Assembly: GCA_964016985.1 (NCBI GenBank)
Contig: OZ024836.1
Coordinates: 42,032,803-42,096,802, forward strand
Direction: 5' to 3'
DNA from: Anodontia alba
Lineage: Eukaryota; Mollusca; Bivalvia; Lucinida; Lucinidae
DNA length: 64,000 nucleotides
Shown here: positions 12,122 to 22,835 of the stretch, piece after piece
Numbering within the stretch: position 1 is the first letter of the stretch
How the letters are laid out: each line of letters opens with the position of its first letter
Translations under genes and position numbers: made by a program
Notes under the pieces: generated by a model
Told to the model about the DNA's origin: nothing
Seen by the model: the letters and a program-made list of their open reading frames with translations, nothing else
Databases searched by the model: none

Positions 12122-13369
12122 CAGGGCTCTGGAAATTTTGAAATCTGAATCGGTCCAGCCGATGACGATGACGTCATCAATGAGCCCATTTCCAAAAAAA
12201 AAATGTGTATATCACCTGTCGTGAAAACTAATGACAATTGGCAGTCCTAAAACTCCTTTTAAATAATACACCTCAACTCCGTTATATGACGGAAGTCCGG
12301 GTACAACGAGCATGATCAAAGCTGGTGTCATCAATAAATACAGTCAGGTATGTAAAAAGAAAGAAAAAAAAAAGAAAAAGAAAAAAAAAACGGTTTTGTT
12401 GTTATTTCCACCTCCGCAGGGTTTTCCTAAACTATTTATAAACAACTGATTCCCGTCTTGTATAAGCGCGAAGACGGCGGGAAACAGGAGAGACGGAACG
12501 AAACGACTTTCATGGACCTAATTAGGTCTAATAAAAAAAAGGCCTGCGCCACGGGCGGTTTTGCAGTTTTCAGTGTTTCAAGATTTAATGAGACTGCTTA
12601 AATTTTAAGCACTGACCAATCTTGCCTAGCGCAAGTGGTGCTATATTTTTACTGTGAAATCTACCTTGAATTATACTCGCGTGTTACGGCAATCAACGAA
12701 AAAAAAAAAAAAAAAAAAAAGCAATTATACCCAGATCAGACGCCGTTGTATGCAACATCTGATCAGGACGTACACGGTTTGGGAATTCATTTATCGAATC
12801 TGGGACCGACAAACCGTGTTGATCAAAACAAAAAAGAAGAGGAAGAAAACGGTGCGTTCAAGCGGTGCATTCTTTTATCACTCTCAGTAAAGCGACCTTT
12901 GATCTTTTGGACACGCCGACTGCACCTGGATGTTTTGCAATCTCAGTGTATTCACACGTGTGACACAAACGGATTAATTATCAGACTACCGTTACTGATG
13001 ATTCGTGTTAATCGCTTGTTTACCGCACAAAGGTCAGTGAAGTGTTGATTTTTTGACAATGTTTGGATAATGACGTAATTGATTTGTGCTGCGGTAGGTT
13101 GCCGTTATTCAGCTGTCATTCCAATATACCTGTCAAATGACCGTTTAGAGCCTTTTAACTACCATAATATCGCATTTAAAAGGTGCGCGGACGTTGTCAG
13201 TTTGGAAAGACTTGACCGTTTGTGATTTTTTAGACATCATTGATTTGTGAAAATTGGTTGGTTTGGGAAATGTTGGACCGATTTATTAGCGTTTTGGGGT
13301 GTTTGAAATCGGTCCAGAATTCTTAATTTCGGTCCAGACCGGCTATTTTTCCGGTTTTCCCGAGCCCTG
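12122..13369. mobile_element. hAT-type non-autonomous element with 8 bp target duplication
   Basis: Ends are CAGGGCTC and GAGCCCTG, flanked by a perfect 8 bp direct repeat GGCTATCC (12114-12121 and 13370-13377); both are hAT hallmarks. Subterminal CGGTCCAG motifs occur near both ends. The 1248 bp interior has a longest open frame of 137 codons (12635-13048) that runs through a poly-A tract and shows no transposase motif, so I do not call it a gene. The element interrupts the first array of HT7, leaving the interrupted microsatellite on both sides. Confidence 0.85.
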
Positions 13370-14550
13370 GGCTATCCGTCTGTCAACATTTATGTCGAAA
13401 TTTGACATTTACATCAAAGTTAGTATGCTAATCAACTACAAGACTAAACAACAATCAGACCTGGCATGAAACATCTCCCTGACCTCCTCATTTTGTGACA
13501 TAGGCATCCGCTTTTGCATTTGTCTGTCCCTTTATCTGTCCATCCGTCTGTCCAATATTTATGTCGAAGTTCGACATTTACGTCAAAGTTAGTATTCTAA
13601 TCAGCTACAAGATTAAACAACTATCAGACCTTGCATGAAACATCTCCCTGACCTCCTGACTTTGCGATATAGGCATCCTTTTTTCTGTTTGTCTGACAGT
13701 TCCTCCATCCGTCTGTCAATATTTATGTCGAAGTTCAACAGTTATGTCAGAGTTAGTATTCTAATCAACTACAAGACTAAACAACTATCAGACCTTGCAT
13801 GAAACAGCTCCCTGACCTCCTGACTTTGCGACATAGGCATCCACTTTTCCATTCGTCCATCTGTTCGTCCGTCCGTCTGTCAATATTTATGTCGACATTC
13901 GACATTTACGTCAAAGTTAGTATTCTCATCAACTACAAGACTAAACAACTATCAGAACTTGCATGAAACATCTCCCTGACCTCCTGACTTTGCATTATAG
14001 GCATCCGCTTTTCAGTTTGTCCATCCGTTTGTCCGTCTGTCTGTTTGTCTGTCAGCATTTATGTCTAAGTTTGACATTTACGTCAAAGTTAGTATTCTAA
14101 TCATTTACAATACGAAACAACCATCAAACCTTGCATGAAACATCTCCCTGACGTCCTGGTGACCTTTACCTTGACTTGCAGGTACCTTGACCTCTAGTGA
14201 CTTTGACACAAATTTACGTCGACATTCCGGATCTTCTCAACTATAAGGCCTACAACCACCAAACCTTGCATAGTGCTTCTCCTAGATGTAGCGACTTGGC
14301 AGGTACCTTGACCTGGTAACCTTGACCTATATTTTGCACTCCAGTAACTTTGACACATTTTACATCGATATTTGAAATCTCCTCAACTATAAGGCCTACA
14401 GCCACCAAACATTGCATAGACCTTTTCAGTGTACGGACTGCAGGTACCTTGACCCGATGACCTTGACCTATATTTCCAGCTCCAGTGACTTTTACACATT
14501 TTACATCAACGTTCCATATCTCCTTAACTATAAGGCCTACAACTACCAAA

Positions 14551-14857
14551 AGCAGGCCTCGGTGGCTCAGTTGGATGCGCTGTCCGACTGGAGACCAGGA
14601 GGTCCTGGGTTCAACCCCCAACGAGGTCGTCAACATTAGTTCATGGAGATCGATCATGAAATATTTTCTACGATCATTCTTTCCCTTCTGCTGATTCAAG
14701 AAGGGCAGTTGTCAGTTTCTGGCGAAAGAATGTGCACAATACTGGTTAACTGCTTAGAGGACTAAGGCTGCCCAGTAAACTAAGGTTAGGTAAACTTACC
14801 ATGCTTGACATGACCCCATTTGGTTGACTGGGCCATAAAACCTCAACACAAACGAAC
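14551..14857 (+). mobile_element. tRNA-derived SINE (SINE-1 family), complete copy
   Basis: The tRNA-like head holds an A box (TGGCTCAGTTGG) and a B box (GGTTCAACCCC), followed by the conserved body and a CAACACAAACGAAC tail. It is flanked by a 10 bp target duplication with one mismatch, AACTACCAAA (14541-14550) and AACCACCAAA (14858-14867), both derived from the HT7 unit sequence. About 307 bp. Internal polymerase III promoter boxes are present, so it could have been transcribed. It is the reference copy for the fragments at 1, 22321 and 33801. Confidence 0.85.
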
Positions 14858-15301
14858 AACCACCAAACCTTGCATAGTGCTTCTCCTCAATGTTCTGACT
14901 CGGCAGGTGCTTTGACCTGGTGACCTTGACCTATATATCACGCTGCTGTAACTTTGACTCATTTTACTTTGACATTCGATACCTCCTCAACTATAAGGCC
15001 TACAACCACCAAACCTTGCATAGTGCTTCTCCTCAGTGTACAGACTTTGCAGGCACCTTGATCCAATGACCTTGACCTATATTTTGTGCTCCAGTGACTT
15101 TGACACATTTTACGTCAACATTCGATATCTCCTCAACTATAAGGCCTACAACCACCAAACCTTGCATAATGCTTCTTCTGGATGTACTGACTTGGCAGAT
15201 ACCTTGACCCAGTGACCTTGACCTATATTATGCGCTGCAGTGACTTTGACACATTTTAGGTCAACATTCAATATCTACTCAACCTATACTTCCTGCACCA
15301 G

Positions 15302-16117
15302 TAGTGTCACGATAAACCGGTAGATCGGTGTATTGCAATATAGACCCGAGCCGATACGGTACCGCGATATCAAAATTATGTACCGGTAATATCGATTTTT
15401 GGTTGCACCTAAATATTCCGGACAATCCAAAATGTCTGAATGAAGTGTGTCCATAGAAAAACAAAACAGCATGGCCAAAAACGATCATTTTTAACTTGTG
15501 CCTAACAGAAAGGCAAAAAATGATGTGTGGGGCCATTTTTTTGGATTAAAATGAACAAGCAAACACAGAAGCCTGTTGAAAATGTTGCGATATGTAGGCA
15601 CTGTGATCAGCCAGTCAAATACTGATCGTCCCATCTCAATCGGCACCATTTATCCGCCACTTTGAAAACGAAAGTAAAAGTAAAGGAAACTCATGAAAGT
15701 CCAGTTACAATCCCAACTCCTCTTAAACCAACAGACGTCCAGAAGGTGCAGCCTACTCTTACTTGGATACTTAGTGCTGCCTCAAAATATCCATTTCATT
15801 CAGTCCGTGCCTCTGCAATCACAAGATCCATTGCTTGCTACATCATAGATCCTTTGATGAATGAGTTACTTGAATAAGTAGTCAGCTGGATTTTTTTTTT
15901 TTTTTTGTATTTTCAATACAATTTGTAATTAAAATGTTCATATTTGTTTGAGTTCTTTTTTTAATTGAAAAACCATAACAAGCCAAAGATTACTTTGTCA
16001 ATTCACTTCAAACAAATGCTGAAGTAAATCAAGCAATATATTGTGGTATTATTGCAATATGCTTTCTGTATATCGCAATATATCACAATACACTTCAATA
16101 CTATCGTGACAGCCCAA
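15302..16117 (+). mobile_element. hAT-type element with BED-finger remnant
   Basis: Left end TAGTGTCACGATA and right end TATCGTGACAGCCCAA form imperfect terminal inverted repeats, with TATTGCAATAT-type inverted motifs further in. A decayed 8 bp target duplication (TGCACCAG / CGCTCCAG, 6 of 8 matching) fits the hAT superfamily. The interior holds a BED zinc finger fragment (15575-15877), the N-terminal domain of many hAT transposases. The catalytic RNaseH-like domain is missing. It is nested in the second array of HT7. Confidence 0.6.
15575..15877 (+). pseudogene. BED-finger hAT transposase N-terminal fragment, in-frame stop
   Basis: The frame reads through a CRHC knuckle and, 10 residues later, HLNRH, giving the C-x2-C ... 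H-x3-H pattern of a BED-type zinc finger. An in-frame TGA at 15623-15625 lies inside the finger. Downstream the frame is open for 72 codons and contains KYPFHSVRASAITRSIACYI, which resembles the linker and dimerisation region after the BED finger in ZBED-like transposases. No catalytic motif follows before the stop at 15875. Family assignment is from motif recognition only. It is a dead relic. Confidence 0.6.
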
Positions 16118-16742
16118 CGCTCCAGTGACTTTTACACATTTTACGTCGACGTTCCATATCTCCTCAACTATATGACCTAAAACAACCAAACCTTGCATAG
16201 TGCTTCACATCCATATACTGAATCCGCAGGTACCTTGACCTGGTAACTTTGACCTATATTTCAAGCTCTAGTGACTTTACACATTTTACTCTGACAGTCC
16301 ATTATCATTGAGCTGTATAATACAGTCAGTGCAGCATACTGTGCTGGAGACATAGCCATTAGAGGGAATGGCACTGGCTGGGAATATATATGACCCATTG
16401 GGCACTTTGTCTACATTTTCTTTTAACCCAGTTTTCCAACTAAGCACTGCTAAGAAAGAAATAAACTTAATTTAATAACCACATTCTTATTGTGGCTCCT
16501 GTGACTTTTGCCCCAGCAAGTGCAACGCCACCTTCCGCGGAATACCGCTTTTCCACATTGTGAACTTAGTCATTTTTCACCCTCAGTATATAGACAGAAG
16601 GTATCTCATGAGCACAGTTCCTCATACAATTTTATACTAATCTTTTTTGGAACTTTGCACATGTTTTCTCCATAGTCTGAAGATGTGCATGTGCTTTTCA
16701 TATAATCCTTACCTTATTTTTTGTCACTTTTTTGTACTTTTT

Positions 16743-19047
16743 AGCTCGCCTGTACGAAGTACAAGGAGAGCTATTGTAGTCACCCCGGTCGTCCACGTTT
16801 GCGTTTGCGTTTGCGTTCCCGTTCCCGTCACACTGTGTTAAAGTTTTTCAAATGCTTATATCTCAACAGTCACTCCTCACAGAGGCATCAAATTTGGAAC
16901 TTAGGTACCTTGGAGGGTCTTCTGAGATTCCAAGAGAATAAACCCCTGGGTTCATGCCCCTGGGTGGGGCTAGGGGTCAGAATCTAGGACACCTTTGTAA
17001 TACTGTGTTAAAGTTTTTCAAATTCTTATATCTTGACTTTCACTCCTCATAGAGCATTCATATTTAGAATTTGGGTACCTGGACGAGTCTTCTGAGATTC
17101 CAAAAGAACATACCCCTGGGTTCATACCTCAGGGTGGGCCTTGGGGTGGGGCTAGGGGTCAAAATCTAGGACACATTTGTAAAATCTTATATGCCTACAG
17201 GTTATAGACACAACTGGTTATACATCAGCTAACTATGTGACATCAGTTTAAGTGTAAGAGAGTGAAGGTCATGGTGACCTACATTTTACAGTCCAGGTCA
17301 CCTAGATTTCACGGTCCAGTGATTTTGCCTTATATCTTGAATACTATTTGTTGGATAAATGTCACACCTGGGATATTACTTCCATGTGACCCAATGAATG
17401 ACCACTTACTATATCTAGGTCATTGTGACCTATATTTCATGGTTCAGTGATTTTGCCTTATATCTTGAATACTATTTGTTGGTTAAATGTCACACCTGGG
17501 ATATTACTTCCATGTGACCCAATGAATGACCACTTACTATATCTAGGTCATTGTGACCTATATTTCATGGTTCAGTGATTTTGCCTTATATCTTGAATAC
17601 TATTTGTTGGATAAATGTCACACCTGGGATATTAGTTCCATGTGACCCACTGAATGACCACTTGCTATATCTAGGTCATTGTGACCTATATTTCATGGTT
17701 CAGTGGTTTTGCCTTATATCTTGAATACTATTTGTTGGATAAATGTCACACCTGGGATATTAGTTCCATGTGACCCAATGAATAACCACTTACTATATCT
17801 AGGTCATTGTGACCTATATTTCATGGTTCAGTGATTTTGCCTTATATCTTGAATACTATTTGTTGGATAAATGTCACACCTGGGATATTAGTTCCATGTG
17901 ACCAAATGAATGACCACTTACTATATCTAGGTCATTGTGACCTATATTTCATGGTTCAGTGATTTTGCCTTATATCTTGAATACTATTTGTTGGATAAAT
18001 GTCACACCTGGGATATTAGTTCCTTGTGACCCGATTATTGACGTCAAAATATATCTCTGTTGGTGTGACCTATATTTCATGGTTCAGTGATTTTGCCTTA
18101 TATCTTGAATACTATTTGTTGGATAAATGTCACACCTGGAATATTACTTCCATGTGACCCAATGAATGACCACTTACTATATCTAGGTCATTGTGACCTA
18201 TATTTCATGGTTCAGTGATTTTGCCTTATATCTTGAATACTATTTGTTGGATAAATGTCACACCTGGGATATTAGTTCCTTGTGACCGGATTATTGACGT
18301 CAAAATATATCTCTGTTGGTGTGACCTATATTTCATGGTTCAGTGATTTTGCCTTATATCTTGAATACTATTTGTTGGATAAATGTCACACCTGGGATAT
18401 TAGTTCCTTGTGACCCGATTATTGACGTCAAAATATATCTCTGTTGGTGTGACCTATATTTCATGGTTCAGTGATTTTGCCTTATATCTTGAATACTATT
18501 TGTTGGATAAATGTCACACCTGGAATATTACTTCCATGTGACCCAATGAATGACCACTTACTATATCTAGGTCATTGTGACCTATATTTCATGGTTCAAT
18601 GATTTTGCCTTATATCTTGAATACTATTTGTTGGATAAATGTCACACCTGGGATATTAGTTCCTTGTGACCCGATTATTGACGTCAAAATATATCTATGT
18701 TGGTGTGACCTATATTTCATGGTTCAGTGATTTTGCCTTATATCTTGAATATTTGTTGGATAAATGTCACACCTGGGATATTAGTTCCATGTGACCCAAT
18801 GAATGACCACTTACTATATCTAGGTCATTGTGACCTATATTTCATGCTTCAGTGATTTTGCCTTTTATTTTTATTACTATTTCATGGAGAATTGTCATAC
18901 CTAGATTATTATATCTATGTGACAAAATGATTTACATACAAATACATCTAGGTCAGTGTGACCTATATTATATGGCTTAATGATAAAAATGTTACAATAT
19001 AAAATGTACCCAGCAGGTGAGCTCGCTGTCCTCCGACAGCTCTTGTT
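16743..19047 (+). mobile_element. HT8: hairpin-tailed element with a 128 bp array, nested in HT5
   Basis: It starts AGCTCGCCTGTACG after TTTTT, then GTTTGC x3 / GTTCCC x2 microsatellite at 16797-16830. The tail has CAGGTGAGCT, a perfect hairpin GCTGTC-ctcc-GACAGC (19025-19040) and TCTTGTT. The body first has two diverged units with TCTTCTGAGATTCCAA and CCTGGGTTCATRCC, then the 128 bp array at 17297-18957. It lies between HT5 blocks ending TTTTTGTACTTTT and starting GAACTTTGTCG. Confidence 0.75.
17297..18957 (+). repeat. 128 bp tandem array (13 units) with AGGTCAnnnTGACCT palindromes
   Basis: Units start at 17297, 17425, 17553, 17681, 17809, 17937, 18065, 18193, 18321, 18449, 18577, 18705 and 18830; the period is exactly 128 except one 125 bp unit with a 3 bp deletion. 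Two alternating variants exist. Type A ends CTATATCTAGGTCATT, so with the next unit it forms AGGTCAttgTGACCT. Type B ends ATATATCTCTGTTGGT and keeps only the TGACCT half. The order from 17425 is A A A A B A B B A B A, then a decayed last unit. Neighbouring units are nearly identical, implying recent local expansion. Confidence 0.9.
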
Positions 19048-19321
19048 GAACTTTGTCGTTTACTGACCACAGATGTATAGACAGTGGGTACCTTGTGATT
19101 GCAAATTTTAAACTGGTTGTTTTGAAACTTTGCACATGTTTTCTTCCAGGTCTGCAGAAGTGCATGTGGTTTGGATATGATTTTTAAATCTATTTTTGTC
19201 ACTTTTTCCACTTTAACTTTGTCATTTTCTTAACCTCAGATTTTATGAAAGTGTACAGACTGTGGGTACTTTTTGAGCCCTTTCCACATTGTGAATTCCA
19301 CATTGTGACCTTAGTCATTTT

Positions 19322-20745
19322 TATACCCCTGACAAACAAAGTATGTGGTGGTATATAGTTTTCGCTTTTTTGTTCGTCCATTCATTAGTTCGTACATACG
19401 TACATCCGTTCATCTTTCCGTCACAGGGTCAAACTTTTGGCGTTAAAGTTTATAAGACCTCATATTTTGAAGACCCTTTGATGGATTTCATTCATATTTG
19501 GCATGATAGGTCTAAAGTTTTTATCAGCATCATCCCCACCCTGGGGGTGACCTTGGGGTCAAGGTCACGGACTTCGAATTTTCATAAATAAGTCAAAGTT
19601 TTTGTGTTTATGTTTATATAGCTATACCATCAAGACCCTTTGAGGAATTTCATTTATATTTTACATGTTGGTAGATATCGGCCTAGAATTTTACTCAGCA
19701 TGATCCCCATCCCTGGATGTGACCTTGAGGTCAAGGTCACAGACTTAAAAATTTTATATAAAAGTAAATTTTGTTAAATTTCATTATCCCTGAACTAAAA
19801 GATTGAGCGGATATAGCTATCAGCAAGGAACCTGTTTGTCTGTCCATCCATTGAAGCATTATTTGTTCATACTTTATTTTAGTCTTAGGGTCAAAGTTTT
19901 TACGTTAAAGTTTATAAGACCTTATATTATAAAGCCCCTTTGATGGATTTCATTCATATTTTGCCTGATGGTAGATATAGGGCTTAAGTTTTTATCAGCA
20001 CCAACCCTATCTCGGGGGATAACCTTGGGGTCAAGGTCACAGACTTAGAATTTTCATAAGTCAAAATTTTTGTGTTTATGTTTATATAGCTATACCATCA
20101 AGACCCATTGAGGAATTTCATTTGTATTTTACATGTTGGTAGATATAGGTCTAGAGTTTTACTCAGCATGATCCCCATCCCTGGGTATGACCTTGAGGTC
20201 AAGGTCACAGACTTAGAAATTTCATATAAAAGTAAAAAAAATTGCATCTAAGTTTATATAGCTATACCATCAAGACCTTTTGTTGAATTTTGTTATCCTC
20301 CTACTGAGAGGTTTAGGGGATATACTTATCAGCATGGAATCCATCTGTCCATCCAGCCATCTGTCTGTCCATAAACGCTTTATTGTGTATAAGAAAGACA
20401 ACTCTGACTTGGATCTACACTGTTTGCAAAGGCGGGGTATATCCGGGTTCAGCAGGACATGGGTTAAGCATGATGGTATATACAGATCTAAAGTTTTTCT
20501 TGTCACCATCCCCAAGCTGGGGCATGGCTTTTAAGTCGAGGTCACAGACTTTTCATACAAATGTCATTTTTGCTTATATTATAAAGACTGATTGATTTCA
20601 CTGGTATATGGTGATAGTTATAGGGCTAAAGTTTTATTTAGCTCAATCCCTGCACCTGTGGCTGACCTTTGCGGTCAAGGGCTTCATATTATGTGTGATT
20701 GATTTTTTTTCAATGTTATAACATATAGTATACAACTGCCATCTC
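19322..20745 (+). mobile_element. HT9: TATACCCC-type element nested in HT5
   Basis: It starts TATACCCC after TCATTTT, with TTCGTCCATTC...CATCCGTTCATC microsatellite remnant. About four diverged units follow, each with GGTCTAAAGTTTTTATCAGC and a near-palindrome TGACCTTGAGGTCAAGGTCA (19720-19739, 20188-20207; GGGG variant at 19548-19567). A partial piggyBac-like MITE sits inside at 20405-20468. No hairpin tail was recognised; the end is placed where HT5 unit sequence resumes. Confidence 0.55.
20405..20468 (-). mobile_element. piggyBac-like MITE, partial inverted copy
   Basis: The reverse complement matches the first 64 bp of the copy at 58827: TTAACCCATGTCCTGCTG, then CCCGGATATACCC and GCAAACAGTGTAGATCC. 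Only one end is present. It interrupts HT9. Confidence 0.65.
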
Positions 20746-21134
20746 CAGAGTCAAAGCTACATACTATTTATACCAATCTTTTTGAAACTTTGCACATGTT
20801 TTCTCCATAGTCTGAAGATGTGCATCTGCTTTTCATATAATCCTTGTCTTAATTTTTGCGACTTTTCCAACTAAGCACTATTTAATAAACATTTTCTGAT
20901 TGTGGCTCCTGTGACTTTTGCCCCAGCAGGTGTGACGCCGCCTTCCGTGGAATTCTGGTCTAAATTCTGCTAAAATCTGGGTACCTGGACTTCAGCAGAC
21001 AACAAAAATATTTATAGAAACAATGATCTTACCTAAAAAAAATATGTCTGTTTCTGTGTAACTGTGAGTGCTTGCAAATTATGTTTTATGGCCTAATCAA
21101 TTCAGTGGGGTCATGTTGAAGGCTGTCCGTTTTT

Positions 21135-22763
21135 GTCGCACCTGCATTAGCACGCAGGTGCGATATAGGCGTGCCGTGACCCGTCCGTTTGTCCGTTCAT
21201 CAACAATTGACTTGTGAGCGCAACTCTACCTACAGTTTTTGGCCAGTCGTTTTGAAACTTCACAGATGTTTTGGCCATAGTGTGTAGATGTGCATATTGT
21301 TTGCTCATAATTCTCAGATTTTTTTTTTTTTTTTTCAAATTTTTCTGCTTTGTTAACTTAGTCGTTTTTTACCTAAAACCCTTATAGTCAGTGGGTGTCT
21401 TGTGAGCGCAACTCCTCCTACAGTTTTTGGCCAATCATTTTGAAACTTCACAGAAGTTTTGACCATGGTGTATAGATGTGCATATTATTTGCTCATAATT
21501 GTCAGATTTTTTTTTTCAACTTTTTCCGCTTTGTTAACTTAGCCAGTTTTTACCTAAAACCCTTGTAGTCAGTGGGTGTCTCGTGAGCGCAACTCCTCCT
21601 ACAGTTTTTGGCTAATCATTTTGAAACTTCACAGATGTTTTGGCCATGGTGTGTAGATGTGCATATTGTTTGCTCATAATTCTCAGAATTTTTTTTTTTT
21701 TCAACTTTTTTCGCTTTGTTAACTTAGTCAGTTTTTACCTAAAACCCTTATAGTCAGTGGGTGTTTCGTGAGCCCAACTCCTCCTGCAGTTTTTGGTCAA
21801 TCATTTTGAAACTTCACAAATTTTTGGCCATGGTGTGTAGATGTGCATATTGTTTGCTCATAATTCTCAGATTTTTTTTCAACTTTTTCAACTTTGTTAA
21901 CTTAGTCAGTTTTTACCTAAAACCCTTATAGTCAGTGGGTGTCTTGTGAGCTTAACTCCTCCTGCAGTTTTAGGCCAATAGTTTTGAAACTTCACAGATG
22001 ATTAGGTCAGGGTCTGAAGATTTGCATATTGTTTGCACATAAATCTCAGATTTTTTTTTTCAACTTTTTTCGCTTTGTTAACTCAGTCAGTTTTTGCCTA
22101 AAACCCTTATAGTCAGTGGGTGTTTCGTGAATGCAACTCCTCCTGCAGTTTTAGGCCAATAGCTTTGAAACTTCACATTTGATTAGGTCATGGTCTGAAG
22201 ATGTGCATATTGTTTGCACATAAATCTCAGATTCATTTCAGCAGAGTTAGGGGCCCTTGATTTATGCCCAAAATTGGTTTTCGCTCAATATCTTGTGAAA
22301 GAATTGATGGATTAGGATCTGGCGAAAGAATGTGCACAATACTGGTTAACCGCTTAGAGAACTAAGCCTGCCCAGTAAACGTGTGGTTAGGTAAACTGAC
22401 AGCGCTCGACATGACCCCATTGGGTTGACTGGGCCGTAAAACCTCAACACAAACAAACAAAATCATATTTTGCGTACATATTGTTGTTAACAATACCTAG
22501 CTTGGGATTTCGTCAATTTTCAGCTAAGTTACTGGCGTTGATTAATGGGCAAAAATGATATCCGCTCAATATCAATATCTTGTGAAATAATGGACAGGTT
22601 TAGATAAAATTTTGCAAGCCAATATTCCAAATTTTCTACTTTGTCCATTTTTCTAACCCATCAATTTCTTGAATACTGCGAAATAGATTTTTTTCAATAC
22701 AAATAGGAACTTGTATGACTTAATCCCCGCAGGTGTGACATCGCTTTCCACGGATTTCTTGTC
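21135..22763 (+). mobile_element. HT10: GTCGCACC-type hairpin-tailed element with both ends
   Basis: The 5' end is a perfect 10 bp stem TCGCACCTGC-attagcac-GCAGGTGCGA, then CCGTCCGTTTGTCCG. Six units of 179-184 bp follow, marked by CCCTTATAGTCAGTGGGTGT and GATGTGCATATTGTTTGC, each with a T-run. The 3' end has GCAGGTGTGACA (inverse of the 5' motif), TTCCACGGAT and terminal TTCTTGTC. A 5'-truncated SINE-1 lies at 22321-22462. Non-coding. Confidence 0.75.
22321..22462 (+). mobile_element. SINE-1 fragment (5' truncated)
   Basis: It begins CTGGCGAAAGAATGTGCAC and runs through TGCCCAGTAAACGTGTGG and GACCCCATTGGGTTGAC to a CAACACAAACAAACAAA tail. The tRNA-like head is missing. It is inserted in the 3' part of HT10. 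Confidence 0.8.
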
Positions 22764-22769
22764 TTAAAA

Positions 22770-22835
22770 ACACGTTAATTGGATAGGCTTAGTCCTCTAA
22801 GCGGCTATTTACTAGTTTTGCTGCCCTTGTAGCAA
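22770..22835 (-). mobile_element. SINE-1 fragment, reverse orientation
   Basis: The reverse complement reads AAGGGCAG...CCGCTTAGAGGACTAAGCC, matching part of the SINE-1 body. Very short and decayed; it lies just after the HT10 tail. Confidence 0.45.

Larger units (their letters stand above)
11563..16550 (+). mobile_element. HT7: GTCGCACC-type element nested in HT5, carrying a SINE and two hAT elements
   Basis: It starts GTCGCACCTGC after TTTTT and continues with TCCGTCCATCCG microsatellite. The first array (11.6-14.1 kb) has about 166 bp units marked by ACATTTACGTCAAAGTTAG and CCTTGCATGAAACATCTCC. The second array (14.15-16.3 kb) has units with GGTGACCTTGACCTATATTT and CTATAAGGCCTACAACCACC. 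The 3' end has GCAAGTGCAACG, TTCCGCGGAA and a decayed terminus. Insertions inside are a hAT element at 12122, a SINE at 14551 and a BED-finger hAT at 15302. Confidence 0.6.
9190..20960 (+). mobile_element. HT5: outer hairpin-tailed element (GTCGCACC type) interrupted by four others
   Basis: The 5' end GTCGCACCTGC lies at 9190 and a matching 3' end at 20927-20960 (GCAGGTGTGACG, hairpin-like TTCCGTGGAA, then TTCTGGTC). Its own sequence survives in blocks 9190-9399, 11389-11562, 16551-16742, 19048-19321 and about 20745-20960. Each carries the same unit motifs (TTGTGAACTTAGTCATTTTT, GAAACTTTGCACATGTTTTC, GAAGATGTGCATGTG). Flanks join naturally when HT6, HT7, HT8 and HT9 are removed. About 1.06 kb of element has thus been spread over 11.8 kb. 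The assignment of the two GTCGCACC-type tails (16550, 20960) to inner and outer element is inference. Confidence 0.55.

Noticed and set aside
12635..13048. 137-codon frame as a gene
   Set aside because: It runs through a poly-A derived poly-Lys stretch inside a hAT element and has no motif or conserved composition.
14250..14699. 149-codon minus-strand frame as a gene
   Set aside because: It spans the junction between the SINE and HT7 array units; the peptide is just translated repeat.
17297..18957. CRISPR-like direct repeats
   Set aside because: Units are contiguous 128 bp repeats without unique spacers, in a eukaryotic context.
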